This document shows, one piece after another, positions 53,317 through 61,428 of a DNA stretch of 64,000 bases. Below the pieces are notes generated by a model. That model was given only the letters and a program-made list of their open reading frames with translations. It had not been told where the DNA came from and did no database searches. Every line of letters starts with the position of its first letter. Position 1 is the first letter of the stretch. Made by a program: the position numbers and the translations under genes. The stretch comes from Cupriavidus basilensis. Its GTDB lineage: Bacteria; Pseudomonadota; Gammaproteobacteria; Burkholderiales; Burkholderiaceae. Location of the stretch: the NCBI RefSeq assembly GCF_000876015.1, contig NZ_BBQM01000001.1:1-64000 (forward strand). The letters are read 5' to 3'.

Positions 53317-54207
53317 ATGACCTCGAATATCGGCTGGGAACTCTACCGCTCCTTCCTCGGCGTGCTGAAGGCCGGCTCGCTGTCCGGCGCCGCGCGCGAA
53401 CTGGGCCTGACCCAGCCGACCGTGGGGCGCCACGTCGCGGCGCTGGAGGCGGCGCTGGGCGTGGCCCTGTTCACGCGCTCGCAGGTCGGCCTCGCGCCGA
53501 CCGAGGTGGCGCTGGGCCTGCGCGCCCATGCGGAGATCATGGCCAGCACGGCCGCCTCGCTCGAGCGCGCGGCCTCCGGTTATGGCGAAGGCGTGCGCGG
53601 CGTGGTGCGCGTGTCGGCCAGCGAGGTGGTCGGGGTCGAGGTGCTGCCGCCCATCGTCGAGCGCCTGCGGCGCCGGCACGCGGAACTGAAGATCGAGCTG
53701 GTCCTGACCAACCGGGTGCAGGACCTGCTGCGGCGCGAGGCCGACATCGCGGTGCGCATGATGCGGCCCGAGCAGGCGCAACTGCTTGCCCGCCGCGTCG
53801 GCAACATCGAGATCGGCCTGCACGCGCGCAAGGACTACCTCGCCCGGCATGGCGCGCCGCGCCGGGTCAGCGAGCTGGCCGGGCACGCGCTGATCGGCTA
53901 CGACCAGCCGAGCGCGTTCGTGCGCGCGGCCAGCCGGTCCTTCACGGGCTTCGACCGCGATGCGTTCTCGATCCGCACCGACAGCGACCTCGCGCAGCTC
54001 GCGCTGATCCGCAGCGGCGCCGGCATCGGCATCTGCCAGGCCGCGCTCGCCGCGCGCGACGACACGCTGGCGCGGGTGCTGCCAGGCGCGTTCTCCATGC
54101 AGCTCGACACCTGGGTGACGATGCACGAGGACCTGCGCAACAGCCCGCGCTGCCGGGTCACGTTCGATGCGCTGGTCGAGGGGCTGGTGGCCTACGCGCG
54201 GCCCTGA
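53317..54207 (+). CDS. LysR-family transcriptional regulator
   Basis: 296 aa. HTH at about 5-62 (WELYRSFLGVLKAGSLSGAARELGLTQPTVGRHVAALE) and effector-binding domain from about 95 (VVRVSASEVVGVEVLPPIVERL). It is divergent from the NAD(P)-dependent reductase-like gene and upstream of a GST-like gene. It probably controls the divergent gene. The effector is unknown. Confidence 0.92.
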   Translation: MTSNIGWELYRSFLGVLKAGSLSGAARELGLTQPTVGRHVAALEAALGVALFTRSQVGLAPTEVALGLRAHAEIMASTAASLERAASGYGEGVRGVVRVSASEVVGVEVLPPIVERLRRRHAELKIELVLTNRVQDLLRREADIAVRMMRPEQAQLLARRVGNIEIGLHARKDYLARHGAPRRVSELAGHALIGYDQPSAFVRAASRSFTGFDRDAFSIRTDSDLAQLALIRSGAGIGICQAALAARDDTLARVLPGAFSMQLDTWVTMHEDLRNSPRCRVTFDALVEGLVAYARP

Positions 54208-54447
54208 TGCGTGGCCGCGGGCGTCTGGCGCGGCGGCCGGGATTGCTGGTGCGTTCTTCCCCGCTCTTGCCGACGCAGGCTGCCATGAGGTGACGCCGCA
54301 GGCATCGGCGCCGCCGCGCCGCCGGCGAATGTGGCGGCGTGGGCGCCCGCCTGCCGCGCCCGCCGCGCTGGTGCTTGCCTTGCGCGGCCATTTCCCGAAC
54401 ACTGCGGGGACCCTCGTGCCAGGCTGGCCGCCAGCAAGGAGCGCCGC

Positions 54448-55149
54448 GTGATCACACTCTATTCCTACCCGGACCTGTTCGGCGTGGAGGACAACAATCC
54501 CTACGGCCTCAAGGTCTTCGCGTTCCTCAAGCTGTGCGGGCTGGCGTTCGGGCATCGCCACATTCTCGACGCGCGGTCGGCGCCGCGCGCGCAGTTGCCC
54601 TACGTGGACGACGACGGCCACGCCATCGGCGACAGCGACGCCATCGTGCGCCACCTGACGCAGCACTACGGCTTGTCCATCGACGCGGCGCTGACCGACG
54701 CGCAGCGCGACCTCGATCACCTCGTGCGGCGCACGCTGGACGACCTGTACTGGGTGATGTCGTATTCGCGCTGGCGCGACGAGCGCTATTGGCCGGCGTT
54801 CATGGCGGCGCTGCTGCGCACGCATGCCGACCTCACCGAGGACGCGCTCCTCGCCGCGCGGAAGTACAACTTCGAGCGCTATTACTACCAGGGCATCGGG
54901 CGCTACGAGCGGGACGAGGTGTATGCGCGGGGCATGGCCGACCTTGCGGTGGTGTCCCGCCTGATCGGCGAGCGGGCCTTCCTGTTCGGCGACGCGCCGG
55001 CCAGCACCGACGCGGGCATCTACGGCTTCGTCGCCAACATCCATTGCTACGACATCGACACGCCGCTCAAGCGCTTCGTGCTGTCGCGGCCGAACCTGGT
55101 GCGGCACTGCAACGGCGTGCGCGCGGCGATGGGGCAGGGTGCGCGGTAG
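54448..55149 (+). CDS. glutathione S-transferase-like protein
   Basis: 233 aa from GTG 54448, with AAGGAG (54436-54441) 6 nt upstream. The N-terminal thioredoxin-like domain (ITLYSYPDLFGVEDNNPYGLKVFAFLKLCGLAF, QLPYVDDDGHAIGDSDAIV) and helical C-terminal domain resemble the metaxin/FAX-like GST branch rather than classic detoxifying GSTs. The usual catalytic Ser/Cys position is not obvious. It follows the LysR gene by 240 bp. Confidence 0.82.
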   Translation: MITLYSYPDLFGVEDNNPYGLKVFAFLKLCGLAFGHRHILDARSAPRAQLPYVDDDGHAIGDSDAIVRHLTQHYGLSIDAALTDAQRDLDHLVRRTLDDLYWVMSYSRWRDERYWPAFMAALLRTHADLTEDALLAARKYNFERYYYQGIGRYERDEVYARGMADLAVVSRLIGERAFLFGDAPASTDAGIYGFVANIHCYDIDTPLKRFVLSRPNLVRHCNGVRAAMGQGAR

Positions 55150-55834
55150 GGCGGCGGGCCGTTCGGTTCCTGGCGCGTGGCCGCGCGTCCTTCCTGGCGG
55201 TGCTTTCGGTCCCGCTTTCGGTGACGTTTCCGCCGGCATTTTCCGGTAATGTGCCGCCACCGTCATGCATGCCTGCCATGCCGGGTTTAAAAACAATTCG
55301 TGAATTCGTTTCGGAAATTTCTTTATTGATTGTTTTATATCAATTGCCCGTGCGATTGAAGTGCGGGCTGCCTTATTTCACGGAGAATTCGCCGCGAAAT
55401 CAGGCCGGGAGTGGCGAAATGGAAGAACGGAGTTCAATTTGGCGCGGGAATGGCCGCCGGCAATGAGGGGAATCCACAATGCCGGCATAGATATGATTGA
55501 CCTCGCCTCATGGCGATGGCAGTGTCTTGAAAAAACGGCAAGGCATCCGTTTTCGCGGGACCGGATCCGGATATTCGATCAGACGCTGCCGGACGCTTAT
55601 CGGAAATTTATCGGAAATTTATCGGACATTTATCGGACGATATCGGAAAATTCCTGTTCGATAAAAAAGACGAGACATCTGCAAGCTGCCCGCGCGCCAC
55701 GCTCGTGCGCCAATTTCACCGGCTGCGAAGCCATCGCCGTACCATAGCCGGGCTTTGATCATGCCGGAGCGCCGCGCCCGGGCGACGCGCTCCGCTCGCC
55801 GGGCACCGGCGCTTTTCATCACAGGGAGTCAATC
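55150..55834. other. AT-richer non-coding gap with an 11-bp tandem array
   Basis: About 685 bp; the part 55270-55660 is visibly poorer in GC than all flanks. It contains a five-unit 11-bp array (55597-55651) and no gene that can be supported; a 128-residue frame from a GTG at 55361 lacks a ribosome site and any recognisable feature. It includes the promoter region of the EAL-protein gene. Confidence 0.5.
55597..55651. repeat. 11-bp tandem repeats (iteron-like)
   Basis: Units TTATCGGAAAT (55597), TTATCGGAAAT (55608), TTATCGGACAT (55619), TTATCGGACGA (55630) and a degraded TATCGGAAAAT (55641) are contiguous. The 11-bp period places them on one helical face. It lies 180 bp upstream of the EAL-protein start. 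Confidence 0.75.
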
Positions 55835-57466
55835 TTGTCCGAATCGGCCATCTCGGACCGCCCGCCGTGGCGCCGCCATCTGCTGCTGGCCTGCGTCGCG
55901 CTCGTGCCGCTGCTGTTGTGCGCGGTGCTGAGCTGGACCGAGGCGCGCCGCCACGAGCGGCGCGAGGCGATGCAGGTCGCCGACCTCGTGCGCAACCGGG
56001 CGGAAAGCATACTCGGGCACGCGCGCCTGGTGGCGGGCCAGTTGCTGCCGCTGACGGAGCAGCCGTGCGCGCCGATCGCCAACCAGCTGGCGCGCGTGGG
56101 CTCGCTGGAGCCGTATTTCCGCTCCGTGCTGCTGACCGACCACGACCGCATCTATTGCTCGTCGATCGACGGCCCGGTGGACTACCCGCTGTCCTCGGTC
56201 AAGGCGTTCCCGGCCAGGGTGCCCGGCAAGCCGTGGACCCGCATGGTGAGCGGCTCGCCGCTGATGCCGGACCGCCCGGCCCTGCTGGTGGAGAAATCCG
56301 GCGGCGCGCGCTCGGTGCTGACCATCGTCGACGGCCAGCACCTGCTCGACCTGCTGCAGGCGGTGGCGCCGCTCGGCGGCTACAGCCTGGAGCTGCGCGT
56401 GGGCGACGGCATCGCCCTGCGCGGCGGCGTGCCGGAGGCCACCCGCGCGATGACCTCGATGCTGTTCGAGGGCGACGCCGACGTGTCGGGCACCCGGATC
56501 GGCGTGCGCGTGCACGGCCTGCGCGCGCGCCTGTACGCCGCGTGGCACGAGCTGCTGCAGCGTTTCATGCCGTTCGCGGTGCTGCTGTCGGGCGTGCTGG
56601 TGTTCCTCTGCCACCGGCTGCAGCAGGGCCGGCGCTCGGAGCGCGAGCAACTGCTGCGCGCCATCCGCGACGGCGAGTTCCGCGTCGAGTACCAGCCGGT
56701 CTACAGCGCCGCCGAGGACCGCTGCGAGGGCGCGGAGGCGCTGCTGCGCTGGGACCGCCCGGGCACGGGCCCGGTGCGTCCCGATACCTTCATCGCCACC
56801 GCGGAGCAGACCCACGTCATCGTGCCGCTGACGCGGCACCTGCTGGAGATGGTGGCGCGCGATTTCCGCGGCTGGCAGACCCGGCCCGGGTTTCACCTCG
56901 GCATCAACCTCGCCGCCGAGCACCTGTCGAGCCCGGGCCTGCTGGCCGACATGCGCGCCTTCCTGGCCGAGGTGTCGGCGCGCCAGCCGGTGGTGGTGCT
57001 CGAAATCACCGAGCGCGGCCTGGTCGAGAACCCGGAGCAGGCGCAGCGCAACCTGCATGCCCTGCGCGCCGAGGGCGTGCGCGTGGCCATCGACGACTTC
57101 GGCACCGGCTATTGCGCGCTGTCGTACCTGCAGCGGTTTCCGTTCGACCTGCTCAAGGTCGACAAGGGCTTCGTGCAGGCCATCGACCCGGAGCAGGGCA
57201 ACGCGCCGGTGCTGGACACCATCATCGGCCTGGCGCAGCGCCTCGGCGCCGGGCTGGTGGCCGAGGGCGTGGAGCGGCCGGTGCAGTTCGACTACCTGCG
57301 CGCGCGCGGCGTGTCGTTCATGCAGGGCTTCCTGTACGCGCGGCCGATGCCGCCGCTGGAATTCGCGCGCTGGTACGCGAGCGCGGGGCAGCGCCGCTTG
57401 CCCAGCAGCGCCGGCGAGGCAAAAAAAAGCCCCGCTACGCCGCGGGGCAACTACCACGAAGACTGA
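55835..57466 (+). CDS. CSS-motif EAL-domain cyclic-di-GMP phosphodiesterase
   Basis: 543 aa from a TTG start with a GGGAG site. One membrane helix (15-34), a periplasmic domain with CSS motif (YCSSIDG, 108-114), a second helix (245-260), then EAL domain: EGAEALLRW (EAL 301-303), EITERGLV, IDDFGTGYCALSYLQRFPFDLLKVDKGF, VAEGVE and the end FMQGFLYARPM. All catalytic residues seem present. The periplasmic Cys pair may sense redox via DsbA/DsbB. It degrades c-di-GMP in the cytoplasm. A terminator for the opposite strand lies in its last codons. Confidence 0.94.
   Translation: MSESAISDRPPWRRHLLLACVALVPLLLCAVLSWTEARRHERREAMQVADLVRNRAESILGHARLVAGQLLPLTEQPCAPIANQLARVGSLEPYFRSVLLTDHDRIYCSSIDGPVDYPLSSVKAFPARVPGKPWTRMVSGSPLMPDRPALLVEKSGGARSVLTIVDGQHLLDLLQAVAPLGGYSLELRVGDGIALRGGVPEATRAMTSMLFEGDADVSGTRIGVRVHGLRARLYAAWHELLQRFMPFAVLLSGVLVFLCHRLQQGRRSEREQLLRAIRDGEFRVEYQPVYSAAEDRCEGAEALLRWDRPGTGPVRPDTFIATAEQTHVIVPLTRHLLEMVARDFRGWQTRPGFHLGINLAAEHLSSPGLLADMRAFLAEVSARQPVVVLEITERGLVENPEQAQRNLHALRAEGVRVAIDDFGTGYCALSYLQRFPFDLLKVDKGFVQAIDPEQGNAPVLDTIIGLAQRLGAGLVAEGVERPVQFDYLRARGVSFMQGFLYARPMPPLEFARWYASAGQRRLPSSAGEAKKSPATPRGNYHED
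57421..57448 (-). terminator. intrinsic terminator of the LysR gene (minus strand), inside EAL gene end
   Basis: An eight-A run (57421-57428) followed by GCCCCGC-TACGCC-GCGGGGC (57429-57448) reads on the minus strand as a stem-loop followed by U8. It terminates the leftward LysR transcript and overlaps the last codons of the rightward EAL gene. Confidence 0.75.
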
Positions 57467-57598
57467 TAGGAAGAGGCGGAAGGACACCTGCCAATGCCGC
57501 ATCCGCACAGCGGACTATAGGCAGGTTTTGTGACGGACCGAAGACGTTCGCATGAAGACGTGATGACGGCAATGGCGATGACGGCGCGGGGCGGCGCG

Positions 57599-58567
57599 CT
57601 AGCGGAAGGCGCCCGCGCGCGCATCGCCCTCGCGCCCGCCCGCGGCCGGCGTGCCGAAGCCGCGCACGAGCGCGTCGAGCAGCGTGCGCACCGCCGGCAC
57701 CAGCCCGCGCCGGCTCGGGAATACCGCGTGGACGATGCCGACCGGCAGGCGGAATTCCGGCAGCACGCGGATCAGCGCGCCTTCGTCGAGCGCGCGCTGC
57801 ACGAAGTTGTGGGGCAGGCATGCCACGCCGGCGCCATCGCGGGCGGCATGCAGCAGGGTGGACATGTCGTCGGTCGCCAGCCGCGGCACGTGATGAAAGG
57901 GCACTTCCGCGCCGCCGGGCCCGCGCAGCGGCCATACGTGCTTGTCGGCCATGCGCGCGGTGCCCAGCGTGGGCAGGCCGGCGAGCGCCGCCACCGTGGC
58001 CGGATGGCCGTAGCAGGCGAGCAGGCGGGGGCTGGCGACCAGCACCATTGCCGAGTCGCCCAGCGGCCGCACGGCCAGGTCGGAGTCGTCGAGCGGCGGC
58101 CGCCGCACGCGGATGGCGATGTCGAACCCTTCCTTCACCACGTTGACGCGCCGGTTGGTGGCGACCAGGTCGATGCGCACCAGCGGGTGTTCGGCCAGGT
58201 AGCGCGACAGGATGGCCGCCACGTCGCTGCGCAGCAGCCCCGGCGGACAACTGAGGCGCACCACGCCCTGCGGCGCGGAACGCACGCGCTCGACGGCTTC
58301 GCGCGCCGCGCGCGCCTCGCTTTGCAGCGCCACGCAATGCCGGTAGAGCGTCTGCCCGATCTCCGTCACGGTGACGCTGCGGGTGGTGCGCTGGAGCAGC
58401 CGCACGCCGAGCTGCGCCTCGAGTTCCGCGACGCGCCGGCTCAGCTTCGATGCCTGCATGCCGGTGGCGCGCGCGGCGGCGGTATAGCCGCCGTGCTCGA
58501 CCACCTGGGCGAACAGCAGCATGTCGGTCACGTCGGGGAAATCGGGCAGGTCGGCGGCGGCGGGCAA
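57599..58567 (-). CDS. LysR-family transcriptional regulator
   Basis: 322 aa from a TTG start at 58567 with an AAAGGAG site (58573-58579). HTH follows at about 17-75 (MLLFAQVVEHGGYTAAARATGMQASKLSRRVAELE). The first 16 residues (LPAAADLPDFPDVTD) extend the usual LysR start; an alternative start is the ATG of MLLFAQ. Effector domain from about 105 (GVVRLSCPPGLLRSDVAAIL). It is divergent from an SDR gene (142-bp gap) and likely regulates it. Its terminator lies in the EAL gene. Confidence 0.9.
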   Translation of the reverse strand: MPAAADLPDFPDVTDMLLFAQVVEHGGYTAAARATGMQASKLSRRVAELEAQLGVRLLQRTTRSVTVTEIGQTLYRHCVALQSEARAAREAVERVRSAPQGVVRLSCPPGLLRSDVAAILSRYLAEHPLVRIDLVATNRRVNVVKEGFDIAIRVRRPPLDDSDLAVRPLGDSAMVLVASPRLLACYGHPATVAALAGLPTLGTARMADKHVWPLRGPGGAEVPFHHVPRLATDDMSTLLHAARDGAGVACLPHNFVQRALDEGALIRVLPEFRLPVGIVHAVFPSRRGLVPAVRTLLDALVRGFGTPAAGGREGDARAGAFR

Positions 58568-58583
58568 AAGTGGCTCCTTTGAA

Positions 58584-58598
58584 CTATTGCAAATATAG
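58584..58598. promoter_or_regulatory. LysR-type site CTAT-N7-ATAG
   Basis: CTATTGCAAATATAG contains the T-N11-A element with inverted ends, typical of LysR regulator sites, in the divergent promoter region between the LysR gene and the SDR gene. Motif-only inference. Confidence 0.4.
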
Positions 58599-58709
58599 AA
58601 CGATCCCTTGCCGCAGGCTGCCTTGTTCCGCACCTGGGCGCGGCCTATTCTGCTCCCACACCGGCGTGCCAATGGTGGCAGGCCGCAAGACACCGCAAGG
58701 AATCGCAGC

Positions 58710-59459
58710 ATGGGCAACAAACTCGAAGGCAAGATCGCCGTCATCACCGGCGCCAGTTCCGGCATCGGCCTGGCCACCGCCAGGCGCTTCGTCGCCGAAG
58801 GCGCGCGCGTCTTCATCACCGGCCGCCGCCAGGATGCGCTCGACGCCGCGGTCGCGCAGCTCGGCGGCAATGTCACGGCATTGCGCGGCGACGTCGCCAG
58901 CCTCGACGACCTGGACCGGTTCTACGCGCTGGTCGGGCAGGAGGCGGGACGGATCGACGTGCTGTTCGCCAATGCCGGCGGCGGCGAGTTCGCGCCGCTC
59001 GGCACGATCACCGAGGCGCACTACGAAAGCACCTTCGATACCAATGTGAAGGGCACCCTGTTCACGGTGCAGAAGGCGCTGCCGCTGCTCAAGGATGGCG
59101 CCTCGGTGATCCTGACCGGCTCCACCGCCGGCTCCTCGGGCACCGAAGCGTTCAGCGTGTACAGCGCCAGCAAGGCCGCGGTGCGCAACTTCGCGCGCTC
59201 GTGGATCCTCGACCTGAAGCCGCGCGGCATCCGCGTCAATGTGCTGAGCCCCGGGGCCACGCGCACGCCCGGGCTGACCGGGCTGGTGCCCGAAGGACAG
59301 GCCGATGCGATCTACGGCCACCTGGCGGCCGCCACGCCGCTCGGCCGGGTCGGCGATCCGGCCGAGATCGCCGCCGCCGCGCTGTTCCTCGCGTCGGACG
59401 ACAGCAGCTTCGTGAACGGCGCCGAGTTCTTTGTCGACGGCGGGCTCGCGCAGGTCTGA
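58710..59459 (+). CDS. SDR-family oxidoreductase
   Basis: 249 aa. Nucleotide-binding TGASSGIG (14-21), NAGG (about 90-93), active-site S (TGSTAG), and YSASK (about 152-156) are complete; C-terminal [20 protein letters not shown] matches classical SDRs. It is divergent from and probably regulated by the LysR gene. The substrate is unknown; 3-oxoacyl or xenobiotic carbonyl reduction is plausible. Confidence 0.93.
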   Translation: MGNKLEGKIAVITGASSGIGLATARRFVAEGARVFITGRRQDALDAAVAQLGGNVTALRGDVASLDDLDRFYALVGQEAGRIDVLFANAGGGEFAPLGTITEAHYESTFDTNVKGTLFTVQKALPLLKDGASVILTGSTAGSSGTEAFSVYSASKAAVRNFARSWILDLKPRGIRVNVLSPGATRTPGLTGLVPEGQADAIYGHLAAATPLGRVGDPAEIAAAALFLASDDSSFVNGAEFFVDGGLAQV

Positions 59460-59467
59460 GTCCCGGC

Positions 59468-59503
59468 AAAAAAAAGCCCGCCGCGCTGCCTGGCGCGGCG
59501 GGC
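59468..59503 (-). terminator. intrinsic terminator (minus strand) after rlmI
   Basis: An eight-A run is followed by GCCCGCCGCGC-TGCCTG-GCGCGGCGGGC, an 11-bp perfect stem with a 6-nt loop. On the minus strand this ends in a U8 tract 40 bp after the rlmI stop. Confidence 0.85.
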
Positions 59504-59542
59504 GGGCTGCCTGGCATTGCCGGAAACGGCGCCGCCGGGGCC

Positions 59543-60736
59543 TCAGATTTTTTCGAGCAGCAGGCCCTTGAGGTATTCGCCTTCGGGGAAGGCCGCCAGC
59601 ATCGGGTGGTCGGTGCCGGCCGACAGGCGCCGCAGGATGCGCGCGTCGACGCGCGCGTCGGTCGCCGCGCCGGCCACGATCTTCTGGAACAGCTCCATGC
59701 TGATCGCGCCCGAGCACGAGTACGTGAACAGCAGGCCGCCCGGGCGCAGCAACTGCATGCCGACCAGGTTGATCTCCTTGTAGGCGCGCGCGGCGCGGTC
59801 GATGTGCTGGGCCGACGGCGCGAACTTGGGCGGGTCGAGCACGATCAGGTCGAACTGGCGGCCCTCGGCGCGGAACTGGCGCAGTGTCTTGAACACGTCG
59901 GCGTCGAGCCAGGTGGCGCGCGCGGGGTCGAAGCCGTTGAGCGTGACGTTGCCGGCGGCGGTCTTGAGCGCTTCGCCCGACGAGTCGATCGAAGTCACGG
60001 CGGTGGCGCCGCCGCGCAGCGCGGCCAGCGAGAAGCCGCCGGTGTAGCAGAAGCAGTTGAGCACCTCGCGGCCGGCGGCGAGATCGCCGACCAGCTTGCG
60101 GTTGTCGCGCTGGTCCACGTAGAAGCCGGTCTTGTGGCCGTTGCGCACGTCCACGTAATAGCGCACGCCGTGCTCGGTGACGTTGAGCGCCGGGTCGGGC
60201 TCGGCGCCGGCCAGCACGCCAGTGACCAGCGGCAGGCCTTCGCGCTCGCGCACGGCGGCGTCGGAGCGCTCGTAGACGTTGGGGCAGCCGGTTTCCTTGA
60301 CCAGCGCCTGCACCAGCGCGTCCTTCCAGGCTTCCACGCCGGCCGAGTTGAACTGGCACACCAGCTGGCCGCCCGCGCCGCTGCCGTAGTAGTCGACGAT
60401 CAGGCCCGGCAGGCGGTCGGACTCGCCGAAGACCAGGCGCACGGCGTTGCTGTCGGCGACCCACTGCTTGCGGTGCGCGAGCGCGGCGGACACGCGGCGC
60501 TTGAACATGGCGTGGTCGACCGGCTCGTTCTCGTCGAAGCTCCACACCCGCGCGCGGATCTGCGAAGAGGGGCTGTACGCCGCGCGCGCCAGGAAGCGGC
60601 CGTCGGCGGCGCGCACGATCACGGTGCTGCCCGGCTCGCAACGGCCTTCGGTGGCGGCCACGCCGGTGGCGTAGACCCAGGGGTGGCGGCGCAGCAGCGA
60701 TTTTTCCTTGCCGGGCTTGAGGGTGATGGTGTTCAT
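59543..60736 (-). CDS. rlmI: 23S rRNA m5C1962 methyltransferase RlmI-like
   Basis: 397 aa, equal to E. coli RlmI. An N-terminal PUA domain (KPGKEKSLLRRHPWVYATGV) precedes an EEHEE-like domain and a SAM Rossmann domain (VLNCFCYTGGFSLAALRGGA, IVLDPPKFAPS). The catalytic Cys is in LFTYSCSGAIS. It methylates a specific cytosine of 23S rRNA. Start ATG 60736 gives MNTITLKPGKEKSL. Confidence 0.92.
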   Translation of the reverse strand: MNTITLKPGKEKSLLRRHPWVYATGVAATEGRCEPGSTVIVRAADGRFLARAAYSPSSQIRARVWSFDENEPVDHAMFKRRVSAALAHRKQWVADSNAVRLVFGESDRLPGLIVDYYGSGAGGQLVCQFNSAGVEAWKDALVQALVKETGCPNVYERSDAAVREREGLPLVTGVLAGAEPDPALNVTEHGVRYYVDVRNGHKTGFYVDQRDNRKLVGDLAAGREVLNCFCYTGGFSLAALRGGATAVTSIDSSGEALKTAAGNVTLNGFDPARATWLDADVFKTLRQFRAEGRQFDLIVLDPPKFAPSAQHIDRAARAYKEINLVGMQLLRPGGLLFTYSCSGAISMELFQKIVAGAATDARVDARILRRLSAGTDHPMLAAFPEGEYLKGLLLEKI

Positions 60737-61109
60737 GGTTTTTTTGGTTTTGGGGCTGGCAGCGGCGGGCAACGAAGCCGGGGGTTTTTTCGGCACGGCG
60801 GCATTCGCAAGCCCCCGCCCTCTCCCCCGGCCCCTCTCCCGCGGGCGGGAGAGGGGAGGAACCCCCCCCCGGGGCGATCGACGAAGCCCGCGAATGGGCC
60901 CACACCGCCAGAGCTGGCCCAAGCAAGGTGTCCCCCCTCTCCCCTCACGGGGAGAGGGCCGGGGAGAGGGGCGGTTTAGCTAGGAGCCACATCAAGCGGA
61001 GCCAGCGGTTTTTCCCAGCGTAGAGGCGAGAAACGAAGCCGCCGGTTTTTTCCTGCACGGCAGCATTCGCAACCCCCACCCTCTCCCGCAAACAGGAGAA
61101 GGAAGCGAA
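60737..61109. repeat. intergenic cluster of CCCCTCTCCC palindromes and ~54-bp direct repeats
   Basis: This gap holds two ~54-bp direct copies (about 60773-60826 and 61034-61087) sharing CGAAGCC, GGTTTTTT, GCACGG, AGCATTCGCA and CCCTCTCCC blocks. It also contains two perfect palindromes: CCCCTCTCCCGC-GG-GCGGGAGAGGGG (60831-60856) and CCCTCTCCCC-TCAC-GGGGAGAGGG (60935-60958). The region also holds a ten-C run (60860-60869). No gene is supported. Confidence 0.8.
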
Positions 61110-61412
61110 CTACAGCACGATCTTGACCATCGGGTGCGAGGTCAGCGCGCGGTACAGGTCGTCGAGCTGCTCGCGGCTGGTGACCCACACGGTGATGGTC
61201 AGGCCGAGGTAGTTGCCGTTGCGCGAGGGGCGCATTTCCAGCTTGCCGGCGTGAAAGTCGGCGTCGAACTCCTGCACCAGCGTGACGATGGCTTCGGCGA
61301 AGCCGTCCTGCATGCTGCCCATCACCTTGATGGGGAAATGGCTAGGGTATTCGATCAGCGATTCGGACGGCGGGATGTCGCCCGGCCTGCCCTTGGGGTC
61401 GTCGGTGCTCAT
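61110..61412 (-). CDS. DUF493 (YbeD-like) protein
   Basis: 100 aa, the expected length for the YbeD family. Core sequence IEYPSHFPIKVMGSMQDGFAEAIVTLVQEFD and RPSRNGNYLGLTITVWVTSREQLDDLYRALTSHPMVKIVL match DUF493. It adopts a ferredoxin-like ACT-type fold; the role is unknown, possibly linked to lipoate metabolism. It lies 16 bp downstream of the D,D-carboxypeptidase gene on the same strand. Confidence 0.93.
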   Translation of the reverse strand: MSTDDPKGRPGDIPPSESLIEYPSHFPIKVMGSMQDGFAEAIVTLVQEFDADFHAGKLEMRPSRNGNYLGLTITVWVTSREQLDDLYRALTSHPMVKIVL

Positions 61413-61428
61413 GGCAAAGCCCTCCTGC

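Noticed and set aside
55361..55747. 128-residue frame from a GTG in the AT-rich gap
   Set aside because: No ribosome site or recognisable fold; crosses the 11-bp array.
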